Of a stretch of DNA of 64,000 bases, positions 44,730-55,560 are shown in pieces. This stretch comes from Halicephalobus mephisto. Its lineage: Eukaryota; Nematoda; Chromadorea; Rhabditida; Panagrolaimidae. The stretch's first letter is position 1. Every line of letters begins with the position of its first letter. The DNA lies in contig SWDT01000011.1 in the NCBI GenBank assembly GCA_009193035.1, positions 496,001 to 560,000 on the forward strand, written 5' to 3'. The translations under genes were made by a program, and so were the position numbers. The notes under the pieces were generated by a model, which made no database searches, had not been told where the DNA came from, and saw nothing but the letters and a program-made list of their open reading frames with translations.

Positions 44730-45145
44730 CAGTTAGTTCAAACGTTGCAAGCAAGCTGCAGATTTTTATTTTATTTTGGAATTTCCATAAATTTACCTAT
44801 CTCGACCAGTTAGTTCAAACGTTGCAAGCAAGTTGCAGATTTTAGTTTTATTTCGAAATTTCCATAAATGTAGTTATTCAATTAGCCTGCCAGAATGTTG
44901 CGAGCAAGCTGCAGATTTTTGTTTTATTTCGAAATTTCCATAAATGTAGTTATTCGATTAGCCTGCCAGAATGTTGCGGGCAAACTGCGGATTTAATTTT
45001 AATTTTTGTTTACCAGTTAAACTAAAATCTGCAGTTTGCTTGCAACATTTGGATATATTTCGAAATTTTCTTAAATGTACCTATTTCGACCAGCTTGTCC
45101 AAACGTTGCGAGCAAGCTGCGGATTTGATTTTAATTTTGATGTTG
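44730..45145. repeat. minisatellite with GTTGCGAGCAAGCTGCGGAT core, array 1
   Basis: About six units of 70-85 bp each carry AAACGTTGCAAGCAAGCTGC, TTTCGAAATTTCCATAAATG and CGACCAG. One unit near 45025 is inverted (GCAGTTTGCTTGCAACATT). A second array of the same family lies at 55130-55530. Confidence 0.85.
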
Positions 45146-45207
45146 ACCTCTTTACAGACCTAGACACAATTTCTTTTGTATAATTGTGATGTCCTTTTCA
45201 GATTCCA

Positions 45208-45777
45208 ATGCTGGAGGCAACATCTATACCTAGATCGCAGTTTTCCTACGGGCATTATTGGCTTCCCATATGTTTGTTTCATGTGTATTTAAGTTTTATT
45301 TTTACCAGTTTTGTGTATAATTTGAGTTTAAACAAGCACTATGGAGATAAAAGACAGATATACGTAAATCGGCCCCAGCGGACCCTGAAATCAAAGTTGA
45401 CCCATAGGCCAAAGTCGACCCTGAGGCTAAAGTTGACCCATAGGCTAAAGTCGACCCTGAGGCCAAAGTCGACCCTGAGGCTAAAGTTGACCCTGAGGTC
45501 AAAGTCGACCCTGAGGTCAAGGTCGCAAGCCCGTCTTCGCCACACCCAGCGGTTTGACGGAACTTCCGGATACCTGTGGATTTGGAAAGTTCCGTCAAGC
45601 TCGATCACTGGGCCCCTTTTATCTTATCTTTATACGTGGATCAAAGAGGCAGAATCCTTTCGAAAAAAAGAACGATGAAAGCTACGACGATAGAATAGGC
45701 CTTCCAGAGGTTACTGTAGATGGAGAAAGTGACGTCATTGATCCGGCTTTTGGGAGGGGAATTGCAGGACTGTAAGG
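45208..45777 (+). CDS. possible small membrane protein interrupted by a minisatellite (uncertain)
   Basis: The ATG follows a CTTTTCAG acceptor by six bases. The first frame gives a hydrophobic helix (YWLPICLFHVYLSFIFTSF). A different frame at the 3' end reads NPFEKKNDESYDDRIGLPEV and ends RGIAGL at a stop at 45775-45777. Between them lies a 15-18 bp minisatellite that is open in several frames. I could not fix the splicing. The 3' piece has coding-like composition. It overlaps the end of the minus-strand gene below. Confidence 0.3.
45380..45530. repeat. 15-18 bp minisatellite, GTCGACCCTGAGGCCAAA
   Basis: Eight to nine head-to-tail copies alternate between AAGTTGACCC and AAGTCGACCC. Frames on both strands remain open through it, so length alone is not evidence of coding. 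Confidence 0.9.
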
Positions 45778-46805
45778 CTTGACTAAGGGGGCCTAGGGTG
45801 TCTAGGGTGTCTCTACAGGGCTCCAAAGAGGAACCTTGATTCTCATTGAAGATGTTTGAATTTTTTTCGCTGACTTCAGATTCAGAATTCCGGCTTTTTG
45901 AAGTCTCTATCTGAGTGGGGTAGTACTCACAAGACACCGAAGGAAACGGCGGTTCTTCATTATTATTATGCAATTCCGCTAATCCTTCTAAAAATAAAAA
46001 AATAAAAAATTTTAAAAAAGAAAATTTATAAAAATAATTTTGAAAATTTAAGATTTAAAAAAGTAATTTAAAAAATTTTAAAAAATAATTTTGAAAATTT
46101 AAAAAAATAATTTTGAAAATTTAAAAAAGTAATTTTGAAAATTTAAAAGTAATTACCGATTCTGAGTTGACTGACAGTAATCACCTGAAATTCTGTTTCG
46201 TCTTCTTCGTTGATTCTGGGAGTGCTGTTCAATCCGGCTTCGTTCCGGATTTGATGAACAAGTTCGGCCATCGAATGGTAATTGTCGGATTCTTCTGGTC
46301 GTGATGTCCTAGCTGTCATGAAGATGTCACTTCTGGAAGTCAATGGAGCTACAGTAGTCGGACTCGAGATGACGATCTCAGGTACGGTATCCGGGGATTT
46401 ATTCGAATACACCATCGTTGGTTGGAACAATTGTGATTCCTTCAAAAAATCAAAATTAAAAAGTTAAAAAAAATCAAAATTAAAAAGTTAAAAAAAATTA
46501 AGAAATTTAAAAAACTTTAAAATTTAAAAAATTAATAAAAAAAAAGTTTTAAAAAATAAAAAAAATTAAAAATAAAAGTTTAAAAAAGATTAAAAAATTG
46601 AAAAATTTTTAAAAATTAAGAAATTTAAAAACTAAAAATTTTTAAATTTAAAAAATTTAAAAAGTTAATTTTTTTGGGTTTTTTACAGTATTTTGAAGTG
46701 AAAAATATAACTCACGGGTGCATTGGATTTCCGTTTTTTGGATCCAAGACAACAGGAACAAAGAAATGAGGAAGATGAAGCAGATTCTGAATCTTGAAGG
46801 ACCAT
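45641..46805 (-). CDS. serine-rich cytosolic protein with N-terminal CCLGSKKRK motif, unidentified
   Basis: Three minus-strand exons (46805-46716, 46439-46157, 45987-45641) give up to 239 aa with consistent phase. The ATG directly follows a TTTTTCAG acceptor, suggesting trans-splicing. The N-terminus has a serine run, then LCSCCLGSKKRK, a cysteine cluster next to basic residues of the kind that can be palmitoylated. The middle is Ser/Thr-rich with a short helix (SMAELVHQIRNEAG). The C-terminus is doubtful: the last 40 codons overlap an opposing frame, and a GTGAGT at about 45933 could end the exon earlier. No family was recognised. Confidence 0.5.
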
Positions 46806-47370
46806 CTGAAAAATGAAAAAATTACAAATAAAAAATTATAAATTTAAGAAATTATAAGTTAAAAAAATAAAAAATTATAAATAAAAAAAATAAAAAAATA
46901 AAAAAAAAATAAAAAATTATAAATTTAAAAAAAAATAAAAAAATATAAAAATATAAATTTAAAAAAAAATAAAAAGTATAAATTTTAAAAAATTAAAAAA
47001 TTATAAATTTAAAAAAAATAAAAAATAAAAAATATAAATTTAAAAAAAATAAAAAATTATAAATTTAAAAAAAAATAAAAAAATATAAATTTAAAAAAAT
47101 AAAAAATATAAATTTTAAAAAACTAATTCGAGGAGATCAGTCACGTGGTAAATGAAAAAAACAAAAAAGGTTCAATTTCTGAAATTGTCAAAAACAATTT
47201 TCAGTGAAATTTTTTTATTTACAATTTTTAGGATCTAATGAATCACTTCGAAAATTTCTAAAATGACGTCAATTAAATTATTTTTGTATTTTTCGGTTCT
47301 AGTTAGATAGTTAAAAATTTGAATGGAAATATTTTCAAATTTTATAAAAAAAATATTCAATTTTTAGTTT
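46806..47370. other. low-complexity AT intergenic sequence
   Basis: Runs of AAAATTATAAATTTAAAAAA occur; no gene was seen. Confidence 0.7.
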
Positions 47371-47700
47371 CAACTGGAAAATTTAAAAAATTCGTGCCGG
47401 GACAATTTTGAAGTTTTTTAAAAAAATTTAATTTTTTAGTCCCGACTGGAAAATTTTCAAAATTCGTGTCGGGACAATTTTGAAGTTTTTTTAAAATTTA
47501 ATTTTTAATCCTAATCAGAAAATTCAAAAAATTTGTGCTGGGACAATTTTGAAGTTTTTTTTTAAATTTAATTTTTAGTCTTAATTGGAAAATTTTCAAA
47601 ATTCGTGCTGGGACAATTTTAAAATTTAAAAAAAAATTAATTTTTAATCTTGATTGGAAAATTCGTGTCGGGACAATTTTAGAGTTTTTTATTTTTATTT
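47371..47700. repeat. tandem array, five copies of an about 65-bp unit with TTCGTGTCGGGACAATTTTG
   Basis: AACTGGAAAATTTTCAAAAT and TTCGTGTCGGGACAATTTT repeat about every 65 bp. This is the densest cluster of a motif scattered through the window. Confidence 0.85.
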
Positions 47701-48035
47701 TTTTTTAAATAAAATTTGGCTGAAAATAAAACGATTCGTTTTCGAGGGTCCAAATCACAAAAGGCCGAATCTTGATTTGGAAAAATAAAAACGGGCCGAA
47801 AGTTGTAATAAATTCGAAAATGAAAAATCAGAAAACAATCGTAAAATTTTCCTCTTCAAAATGACCAAAAAAATTTTTAAAAGTTGATTTTTTTTAAGGT
47901 CATTGAATCGATTCAAAAAAAAAATAATTATTCCAATTTTTTGTGTCTGAAATAATTTCTTGAATTTTCATTCAAAATTGAAGAATTGATAAAATTCCAA
48001 ATATAGTCAAAAAAGAAAAAATAAATTATACAATG
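47701..48035. other. AT-rich spacer
   Basis: No feature was recognised. Confidence 0.5.
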
Positions 48036-48485
48036 GTTGTTTCCCTAGCGGCAGATTCTCCCCAGTGATGGATTTTTCCTAGAGGTACTTTTTCCTTAGT
48101 AGAATTCGATCCCCAGAGGCACTTTTTCCCCAACGGCGATTGATCCTTAAAGACACTTCTCTAATAAGATCCAATCCCCAGAGGCACTTCCTTAGTAAAA
48201 TTCGATCCCCAGAGGCACTTTTTCCCCAACGACGATTGATCCTTAAAGACACTTCTTCCTTAGTACAATTTGATTCCCAGAACCACTTTTTTCTTAGTAG
48301 GATTTAATCTCTAGAGATATTTTTTCTCTAGTAAGATTTAATCCCCAGAGGCACTTTTTCCTCAATGAGATTGGATTCCCGGTGATACTTCTTCCCCAAC
48401 GACAATTGATTTCCCAGTAACACTTTTCCTCTACTGCCACCTCCTCCTTAGCGACAACTGATCCCCAACGGCACTTCTTCTCCTT
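48036..48485. repeat. degenerate array of CCCCAGAGGCACTTTTTCC units
   Basis: About twelve units of 25-45 bp alternate GATCCCCAGAGGCACTTTTT with CCCCAACGACGATTGATCC. It is GC-richer than its surroundings. Confidence 0.8.
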
Positions 48486-48970
48486 TCATTCACGTTGATT
48501 TCGGAATTTTTTTAGAATTAACTTTTCTTATTCACTTGATATATTAAATTAATTTAACTATCAGAAAAATTGATATAAAAATCACACAGATATTACGAAA
48601 TAAAGGGAAGAAACATCGCCGGGGAGCAACTGTCAAACATTAATCGATCAACTGTACGATATTTGTTTTCTTTATTTTGTAGGATTTTTATTACTTTTTC
48701 GTAGTTAAATCAACTTAATATCTTAGTTAAGGGAAATTAGTTTAAGAAGGAAGAATTTCGAAATCAATACGAATCGAAAGGGAAGAAACATCGCCGGGGA
48801 GCAACTGCCAAACATAAATCGATCAACTGTACAGTGTTTATTTCCCTTATTTCGTAAAATTTATTTTTTTTTAAATGTTTTTCTTTGATAATTAAATTAA
48901 CTTACTCAGTGAAATAAAAAATTAATTTTAAAAAATTCCGAAATTAGTGTGAATTAAGAAATACCTCAGA
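48486..48970. repeat. two copies of the CCCCGGCGATG family, inverted relative to 36.2 and 39.0 kb
   Basis: GGGAAGAAACATCGCCGGGG and AGCAACTGCCAAACATAAAT occur at about 48604 and 48781. Read on the minus strand they match the 39-kb unit (ACAGTT..CCCCAGCGAT..TTCCTCCCTTTATTTC). Confidence 0.8.
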
Positions 48971-49770
48971 AAATATCTATTTTACGATTAAAAAAAAATC
49001 GAATTTCGATGAATCAAAAAACCGATCCAATAAAAATCAAACGTTTTCCAAAACGAAAACAGTTTTAGTCAAAAAAGAAACAAAAAATAACATGTTCGTC
49101 GATTTTCCGAATGTGACTTTTCGAATTTTAAAATTGTAAAAAAACCAAAAATTGATCCTTGCCTCGGGGTTCTAAATAAAAATGAAAAATTTACCCACAT
49201 AAAAGTAAAAGTAGAAATTAAAAATAAAATAAAAAATAAATTAAACTTTTGTGAAATTTAAAAAAATCAAAAAATTAATTTTTAAACATAAATTAAAATT
49301 CAAAAAAAATAATTTAAAAAAAATTAAATTAACTTTTTTTGTGAAATTTTAAAAATCAAAAAATTAATTTTCAAACAAATTAAAATTTTAAAAAATAATT
49401 TTAAAAAAATTAAATTAACTTTTATTTTTGGAATTTTAAAAAAATCAAAAAGTAAATTTTCAAACAAATTAAAATTTTAAAAAATAATTTTAAAAAAATT
49501 AAATTAAACTTTTATTTTTGGAATTTTAAATAAATATGAGTTTACCTATATTTTGCACTAATTAGCACTTGTATTTGGAGGTAAAAGTGGAGCGAATTTT
49601 CACAACATTCTTAAAAATCCTAAAAGTTCACATGTTGCTAAGGAAAAATGGAAATTAACGTAAAAAACCTAGGAACAAATAGAAGTAAATTTTTCAGAAA
49701 TTTCTAAAAATCGTAAAGTTTGTTCATCTTTGAGCGAAATTTAAAAATTACTACAAAAAATAATACAAGA
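48971..49770. repeat. AT-rich spacer with a four-copy tandem array
   Basis: From 49240 to 49540, AAATTAAATTAACTTTTNTT and TCAAAAAATTAATTTTCAAA recur about every 90 bp. The rest is unremarkable. Confidence 0.7.
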
Positions 49771-50185
49771 CTGTTGGACAGAAACTAGACTAATAAAATA
49801 GTACTTGAACAGATAGCCTGGATATCAGGGAAGATGAAATACTGTAGGACATGTGTGAGATTCTCAGTTGTCTTGTGTGGGAGATATATAATAATCATTT
49901 GTTTTATTTTTGAATAAGGATTAGTCATATTCTCTCTATTTCTATCTTAAAATCTGATTTTCAATCAATATAATTCTATCTATTATGGAATTATTCTCAG
50001 GACAGAAACTAGACTAAAAAGATAAAACCTGAAACGATAGCCTGGATATCAGGGAAGATGAAATACTGTAGGACATGTGTGAGATTCTCAGTTGTCTTGT
50101 GTGGGAGATATATAATAATCATTTGTTTTATTTTTGGATAAGGATTAGTGATATTTTCTCTATTTCTATCCTAACAAAGAAAAAA
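49770..50185 (+). repeat. fold-back repeat, forward arm (two about 222-bp units)
   Basis: The units start GACAGAAACTAGACTAA near 49776 and 50001. Each contains GCCTGGATATCAGGGAAGAT, TACTGTAGGACATGTGTGAG and TTGTCTTGTGTGGGAGATAT. The same unit lies inverted at 51110-51890. Confidence 0.9.
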
Positions 50186-50345
50186 AAATGAAATCAGCTC
50201 TCACCACGAAATTTCAGAAATCAATTCTCACCACGAAATTTCGAAAATTATCTTTCACCAGGAAATTTCGAAAATTATCTTTCACCACGAAATTTCAAAA
50301 ATCAGCTCTCACCACGAAATTTCTGAAGATTATGAGTTCGTTTGT
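50186..50345. repeat. 36-bp minisatellite, CTCACCACGAAATTTC
   Basis: Five copies of TCTCACCACGAAATTTCAGA or variants sit inside the fold-back region. Confidence 0.85.
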
Positions 50346-51109
50346 TTTCAAGTGCGGGTGAAAACTAAAGCGAAAATGAACTTAACAGCTGAGCAAAATC
50401 GAACGTTTTCAGTTTTTTTTATTGAAATTGTTTCCGCTCGATGTTGTTGACACTTTTACTGTAAGATGAGTCTCATTGTAAAGAAGTCTCCCTATTGATC
50501 AAATCTTCGACAAAATTCCAAACAATATTAAAATTCAAAATGACTTTTAATATGAAAATTTAAAAAAAATAAAAAAAAATAAAAATTAAAAAAAATAATT
50601 ATTTCAAAAAAATAAAAAAAAATAAAATAAAATAAAAATAAAAAAAAAATAATTATTCTAAAAAAATTTTAAAATTTAAAAAATTTAAAAAACAATAATT
50701 TTTTTGAAATAATTTTAAAAATAAAAAAAATTTAATATAAAATTTGAAAATTTAAAAAAAATTGAAATAATTTTTTTGAAAAGGTTAAAAAATGAAAATT
50801 GAGAAATGCGCGATTTGGTTTTTTCCAGAAAAAAGAAAAGTAAATAAAAAATTCAAAGTAAACTGAAGCTTTGCCGACTGTTGATGGTTGATGGCAAAAG
50901 ACAACTTGAAATAATTATCCATAGGCATTTTTGTTAAGTTTTGGCCTGTCGCCTCTGGCAACCGAATGTCGATTTTCGCGCACCCAACTTTGTTCTTCCA
51001 ACCACAAGATTCCAAATTTGTAGTTTTTTCATTTCAAGCTGCTAGGAAGGAAACAGAAGTATTATAATCATTTTTTCTGGAACAATAATACACATAAAAT
51101 TTGTATAAA
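50346..51109. other. spacer between fold-back arms
   Basis: AT-rich runs are followed by a GC-balanced island at 50860-51020 (TTTGCCGACTGTTGATGG, CCTGTCGCCTCTGGCAAC). On the minus strand this island contains a 32-codon frame (MKKLQIWNLVVGRTK...) just after a CTTCCTAG acceptor. I cannot assign it. Confidence 0.4.
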
Positions 51110-51900
51110 AATACCAACAGAGAATCTCACACATGTCCTACAGTACTCCACACTCCCTGATATTCAGGTTATCGCTTCAGGTTTTATCTTTTTAGTTTAG
51201 TTTCTGTTCTGAAAATAATTTCATAATAGATAGAATTATATTGATTGAAAATCAGATTTTAAGATAGAAATAGAGAGAATATGACTAATCCTTATCCAAA
51301 AATAAAACAAATGATTATTATATATCTCCCACACAAGACAACTGAGAATCTCACACATGTCCTACAGTATTTCATCTTCCCTGATATCCAGGTTATCTGT
51401 TCAAGTACTATTTTATTAGTCTAGTTTCTGTTCTGAAAATAATTTCATAATAGATAGAATTATATTGATTGAAAATCAGATTTTAAGATAGAAATAGAGA
51501 GAATATGACTAATCCTTATCCAAAAATAAAACAAATGATTATTATATATCTCCCACATAAGACAACGAAGAATCTCACACATGTCCTACAGTATTTCATC
51601 TTCCCTGATATCCAGGTTATCTGTTCAAGTACTACTTTATTAGTCTAGTTTCTGTCCTAAAAATAATTTCATAATAGATAGAATTATATTGATTGAAAAT
51701 CAAATTTCAAGATAGGAAACAAAAGTATTTTAATCATCTTTACTAGAACAATAATACACACATTAAATTTATATAAAAATCTCAATACATAACAACAGAG
51801 AGCCTCAATCACGTCCTACAGTACTCCACACTCCCTGATATCCAGGCTATCACTTCAGGTTATCACTTTAAGTTCTATCTTTTTAGTTTAGTTTCTTTCT
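51110..51900 (-). repeat. fold-back repeat, reverse arm (three to four about 222-bp units)
   Basis: AGAATCTCACACATGTCCTA recurs near 51121, 51343 and 51569, with a diverged fourth copy near 51797. The units are the reverse complement of 49770-50185. A transcript or single strand across 49.8-51.9 kb could form a very long hairpin. Confidence 0.9.
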
Positions 51901-53190
51901 CGATACAAGTTTAAACAAAAAATTTAAAATTAAACTGAAAAATCATGATCGATTATTATATTAAGTGAGCAATTGTCAAAAATAAGTTTTTTAACCTTTT
52001 TGTGATTCATTTTTCAATTTTTTATTTTTTCGATTTTTATTTTTTCAATAGCGTAAAAATGACGAAAATTGCAGTTGTTTGTTTTTTTCATTTCAAACTT
52101 GGAAAATCAAAGAATCAAAAATTCAAACTTGATGGACCACTTTGGTTCTCGGATAACCGTCAAAAATAAATTTTTTTTAAATGATTTTTTACAAAAAATC
52201 TGTTTTTTTTATTATTATATCCTGTAACGAAAAATACAGTAATTTTTTGATTCAAAAAATAAATCAAAAATTAATTACAGTAATACTGAGATGACCGTTA
52301 AAAACTAATTTTTTTTAACAATTTTAAATTTTTTTGATTATTTTTTGTAACAAAAAATACTGTACTTTTTTAAATTTTTTCATTAAGAAAATAAATTAAA
52401 CAAATTAATTACAGTAATACTGAGATGACCATTAAAAACTAATTTTTTTAAACAATTTTAAATTTTTTGATTATTTTTTGTAACAAAAAATACTGTAATA
52501 ATTTGTATTTTTCAAATTAAAAAAAAATTAAAACAATTACAGTAATCTTCAGATAATTCTTAAAAATTATTTTTTTATTTTTTTTAAATAATTTAAAAAT
52601 TATTTTTTAAAATTTTGTTTCGAAGCGAAATTTACAATAATAATTTATTTTTAAATTTTACAACAAATTACAGTAATCCCCAGATAATTGTCAAAAATAA
52701 AATTACAGTAATTCTTGTTAAAAAAATAAAAAATTACAAAATTGAAATTTTAAATTTTTTCAAAAAAATCAAGTATCTTCAAAGACTCTTGAAGAATAAT
52801 AAATTTTATTTTTTAAAACATTTTTAAAAATTTTTTCTTCGATTTTTTCAAAAAATTAAAAAAAAAATTATTTTTTTAAATTTTTTCAAAAAAAAAAATT
52901 ATTTTTTAAATTTTTTCAAAAAAAAATTATTTTTTAAATTTTTTCAAAAAAAAAAATTATTTTTAAAATTTTTTAAAATTAGGTTTTTTGGACTTGGAAA
53001 TGTAATTTTAAAAGTTGTTTTTTTACCGTAATTGGATTTTCTAAAAATAATCCAAATGTGAATCAGCTGTGAATTTTAAATTTTGTATTTTTCGAGAGTT
53101 AACAGTGACCCAAAATTTACTCAATTTTTGATAAAAACAGACGACGACAAAAGACTAGCGGCATTTCAGGGTTACAGTAATCAGATTGGA
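51901..53190. repeat. AT-rich region with TTACAGTAATACTGAGATGA tandem units
   Basis: About four units of 110-115 bp span 52220-52700 (TTACAGTAATACTGAGATGA, GTAACAAAAAATACTGTA). Poly-A/T runs of 30-45 bp units follow at 52840-52980. Confidence 0.75.
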
Positions 53191-54108
53191 TTATCTTCTG
53201 AGAGAGCGTTTTCCGAAGCGAATGTAGTCGTAGCTGGAAGAAGCCTTTTTGGATTGGGACCTTTCTGGAGACCGACCGAACCGGATGAAATCGTAAGCCC
53301 TTTTTCCTGAAATTTTCGTTTCGAGATTCCAAAATTTTCAAACTTCACAAATTTTACAAAATTTCGAAATTTTTAAATTTTCCAAAATTTCAAAATTTTT
53401 AAACTTCACAAATTTTCAACATTTCAGAATTTTCAAACTTCACAAATTTTCGAAATTTCAGAATTTTCAAACTTTATAAAATTTTTAAAATTCACGAAAT
53501 TTCGAAACTTTCAAACTTTATTTGAAAAATAAACTTTTTTAAATTACTGTATTCTATTTTTTATGAACGAAAATTAAAAAATTACAGTATCTTTAATTTT
53601 TTTAAATTAAAAACTACTGTATTATATTTCGGAAAATCAAAACTACAGTATCTTCTAGAAAATAAAAAATACAGTATTTTAATTTTTTTTAAATAAAAAA
53701 TACAGTATCTTTTTTTTTTGGGAAACTGGAATTACAGTATCCTGTTTTGGGAAAGAAAAATTACAATATTTTATTTTTGAAAAATAAAAAATACAGTATT
53801 TTAATTTTCAAAAATAAAAAATACAGTATCTTGTTTTTTTGGGAAACTGGAATTACAGTATCCTGTTTTTGGAAAGAAAAAATACCTGGAACGTGAATGT
53901 CGTCGGGACCGTTGAGAAGTTTACTTGTGGTTGCTGGATCTAGTCCTGCGAAGAAACCAGAACCGATTTTGGAATTAGGAGTCAAGGAAGCCAGGTTCTT
54001 TTGACAAAGAAGGTAATCTTGTCTCGAGTGGAAACAGAGATCGGCGAAGGTTATGAGAGTATGCCCTGAGGCTACCAGAATCAGAAAACAGAGAAAACGG
54101 AATATCAT
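53191..54108 (-). CDS. flp-25: FMRFamide-like neuropeptide precursor, flp-25 type
   Basis: Two minus-strand exons (54108-53886 and 53306-53191) join in phase to give 112 aa. Residues 1-22 form a signal peptide (MIFRFLCFLILVASG). A spacer follows, then a dibasic KR and AYDFIRFG-R, a second spacer ending SKK, then ASSSYDYIRFG-KR and a short tail. The two RFG-basic units predict amidated peptides ending YDFIRF-NH2 and YDYIRF-NH2. This matches the paired DYDFVRF and ASYDYIRF peptides of C. elegans flp-25. The peptides sit entirely in exon 2, which is easily missed because the opposite strand has a longer open frame there. The 579-bp intron is full of TACAGTA-rich repeats. Confidence 0.9.
53307..53885. 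repeat. flp-25 intron with short repeats
   Basis: TTTCGAAATTTTCAAACTTC units lie at 53340-53520. AAAAAATACAGTATNTTNNTT units lie at 53550-53880. Confidence 0.75.
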
Positions 54109-54175
54109 GTTCAAAAATTGAATTCGACTGAAAATTAAAAAATACAGATTTCTGAAAACAGATGTTTTAAATCAC

Positions 54176-54237
54176 ACGGGCGTCAGAAGCCCGTCGGCAC
54201 CGCCCCGACCACCTGCCGGCCCTCGGAAACCGGCCAA
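54176..54237. other. GC-rich island upstream of flp-25
   Basis: About 60 bp (GGGCGTCAGAAGCCCGTCGG, CCGGCCCTCGGAAACCGGCC) is strikingly GC-rich in this AT-rich DNA. It contains two potential hairpins, GGGC...GCCC and GGCC...GGCC. Its identity is unknown. It lies 70 bp upstream of the flp-25 ATG on that gene's 5' side. Confidence 0.5.
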
Positions 54238-54990
54238 AAAGGAAAAACTGATTATTAATAGAAAATTTTCGAACAAATCAAATTCAATTTACTTTTCGCG
54301 GTAAGAACTACGTGTATCATTGTATTTCCTACGAAATAAGATATATGACATCATACAGTAATTCAATCGAAAAATTATCCGCATTTTCAAAATTGTTAAA
54401 TCAAAAAATTAACAAAAAAAAATTCGCTTCGGGAGTCAGATTTCAGATTTTTTAGTTTTTTAATTAAAAAAGTTTCTGATTACGGTATCAAGGATAATTA
54501 AAAATGAAAAAAATTATTTAAAATTAACAAAAAAAAATTCGCTTCGGGAGTTCAAGTTCAAATTTTTTAGTTTTTTAATTAAACATTTTAAAAAAGTTTC
54601 CGATTACGGTATTAATGGAAATTAAAAATAAAAAAAAAATTATTTAAAATCAACGAAAAATAAAAATTCGCTTCAGGAGTCAGATTTCAGATTTTTTAGT
54701 TTTTTAATTAAAAAACTTTTCGATTACGGTATTAATGATGATTAAAAATTTAAAAAAAATTATTTAAAATTAACGAAAAAGAAAAATTCGCTTCAGGAGT
54801 TCAAGTTCAAATTTTTTAATTTTAAAATTAAACATTTTAAAAAAGTTTCTAATTACGGTATTAATGATGATTGAAAACAAAAAATTATTTAAAATTAATT
54901 AGAAATTTTAAAAATAAAACTTTTTTCAATTTTGTATTTAAAAATTAAAAAATGAACTCTCGAAGCGAATTTTTAAGCTACAGTACCGGT
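54238..54990. repeat. tandem array, four copies of an about 120-bp unit
   Basis: AAAAATTCGCTTCGGGAGTC and TTCTGATTACGGTATNAANG recur from 54415 to 54900. Confidence 0.85.
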
Positions 54991-55560
54991 AAGGTAATTG
55001 AATTCAAAGGTGACAGTCAAATGTTCAAAGTTAATCGAACTAAAATTAGCAAGTGTGGAGGGTTGTAAAAGTCAACGCCAAAGTCAAAATTAAATTCAAT
55101 TTTTACGTAAAAATCAAGTAGGTCAAATGTTACAAACTCCGTCTTTTGAAATTTTCATAAATACAAAGATGTTTATAAATCTGGTAAAATGTTGCGAGCA
55201 ACCTGCGGATTTTTAATTTTAATTTTAATTTCAATGTCAACCAGTTTGCCTAAATGTTGCGAGCAACCTGCAAATTTTTAATTTTAATTTCAATGTTGAT
55301 CGAACTGCCTGATTGATGCGAGCAACCTGCGGATTTTTAAATTTCAACTATGATATCAACTAGCTTGCTTAAATGTTGCAAGCAACCTGCAAATTTTTAA
55401 TTTTAATTTCAATATTAACCAGCTTGCTTAAATGTTGCGAGCAATCTGCGGATTTCTAACCTTCAACTATGATATCAACTAGTTTGCCTAAATGTTGCGA
55501 GCAATCTGCGAATTTTTAAGTTTTAATTTCGATGTCGATCTTTTTACAGATTTCGACACA
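54991..55560. repeat. minisatellite with TGTTGCGAGCAACCTGCGGA core, array 2
   Basis: About six units of 62-65 bp occur with TTAAATGTTGCGAGCAACCT and TGTCAACCAGTTTGCC. It is related to array 1 at 44.7-45.1 kb. Both end with a conserved TTTTTACAGA..TNGACACA tail. Confidence 0.85.

Noticed and set aside
45302..45608. GSTLASGSTLA-type minus-strand frame
   Set aside because: It is a translation of the 15-18 bp minisatellite, and several frames are open there.
53083..53310. Plus-strand open frame ending at a GTAAGC-like site
   Set aside because: The opposite strand encodes two RFamide peptides in phase with a signal-peptide exon, so the plus frame is its shadow.
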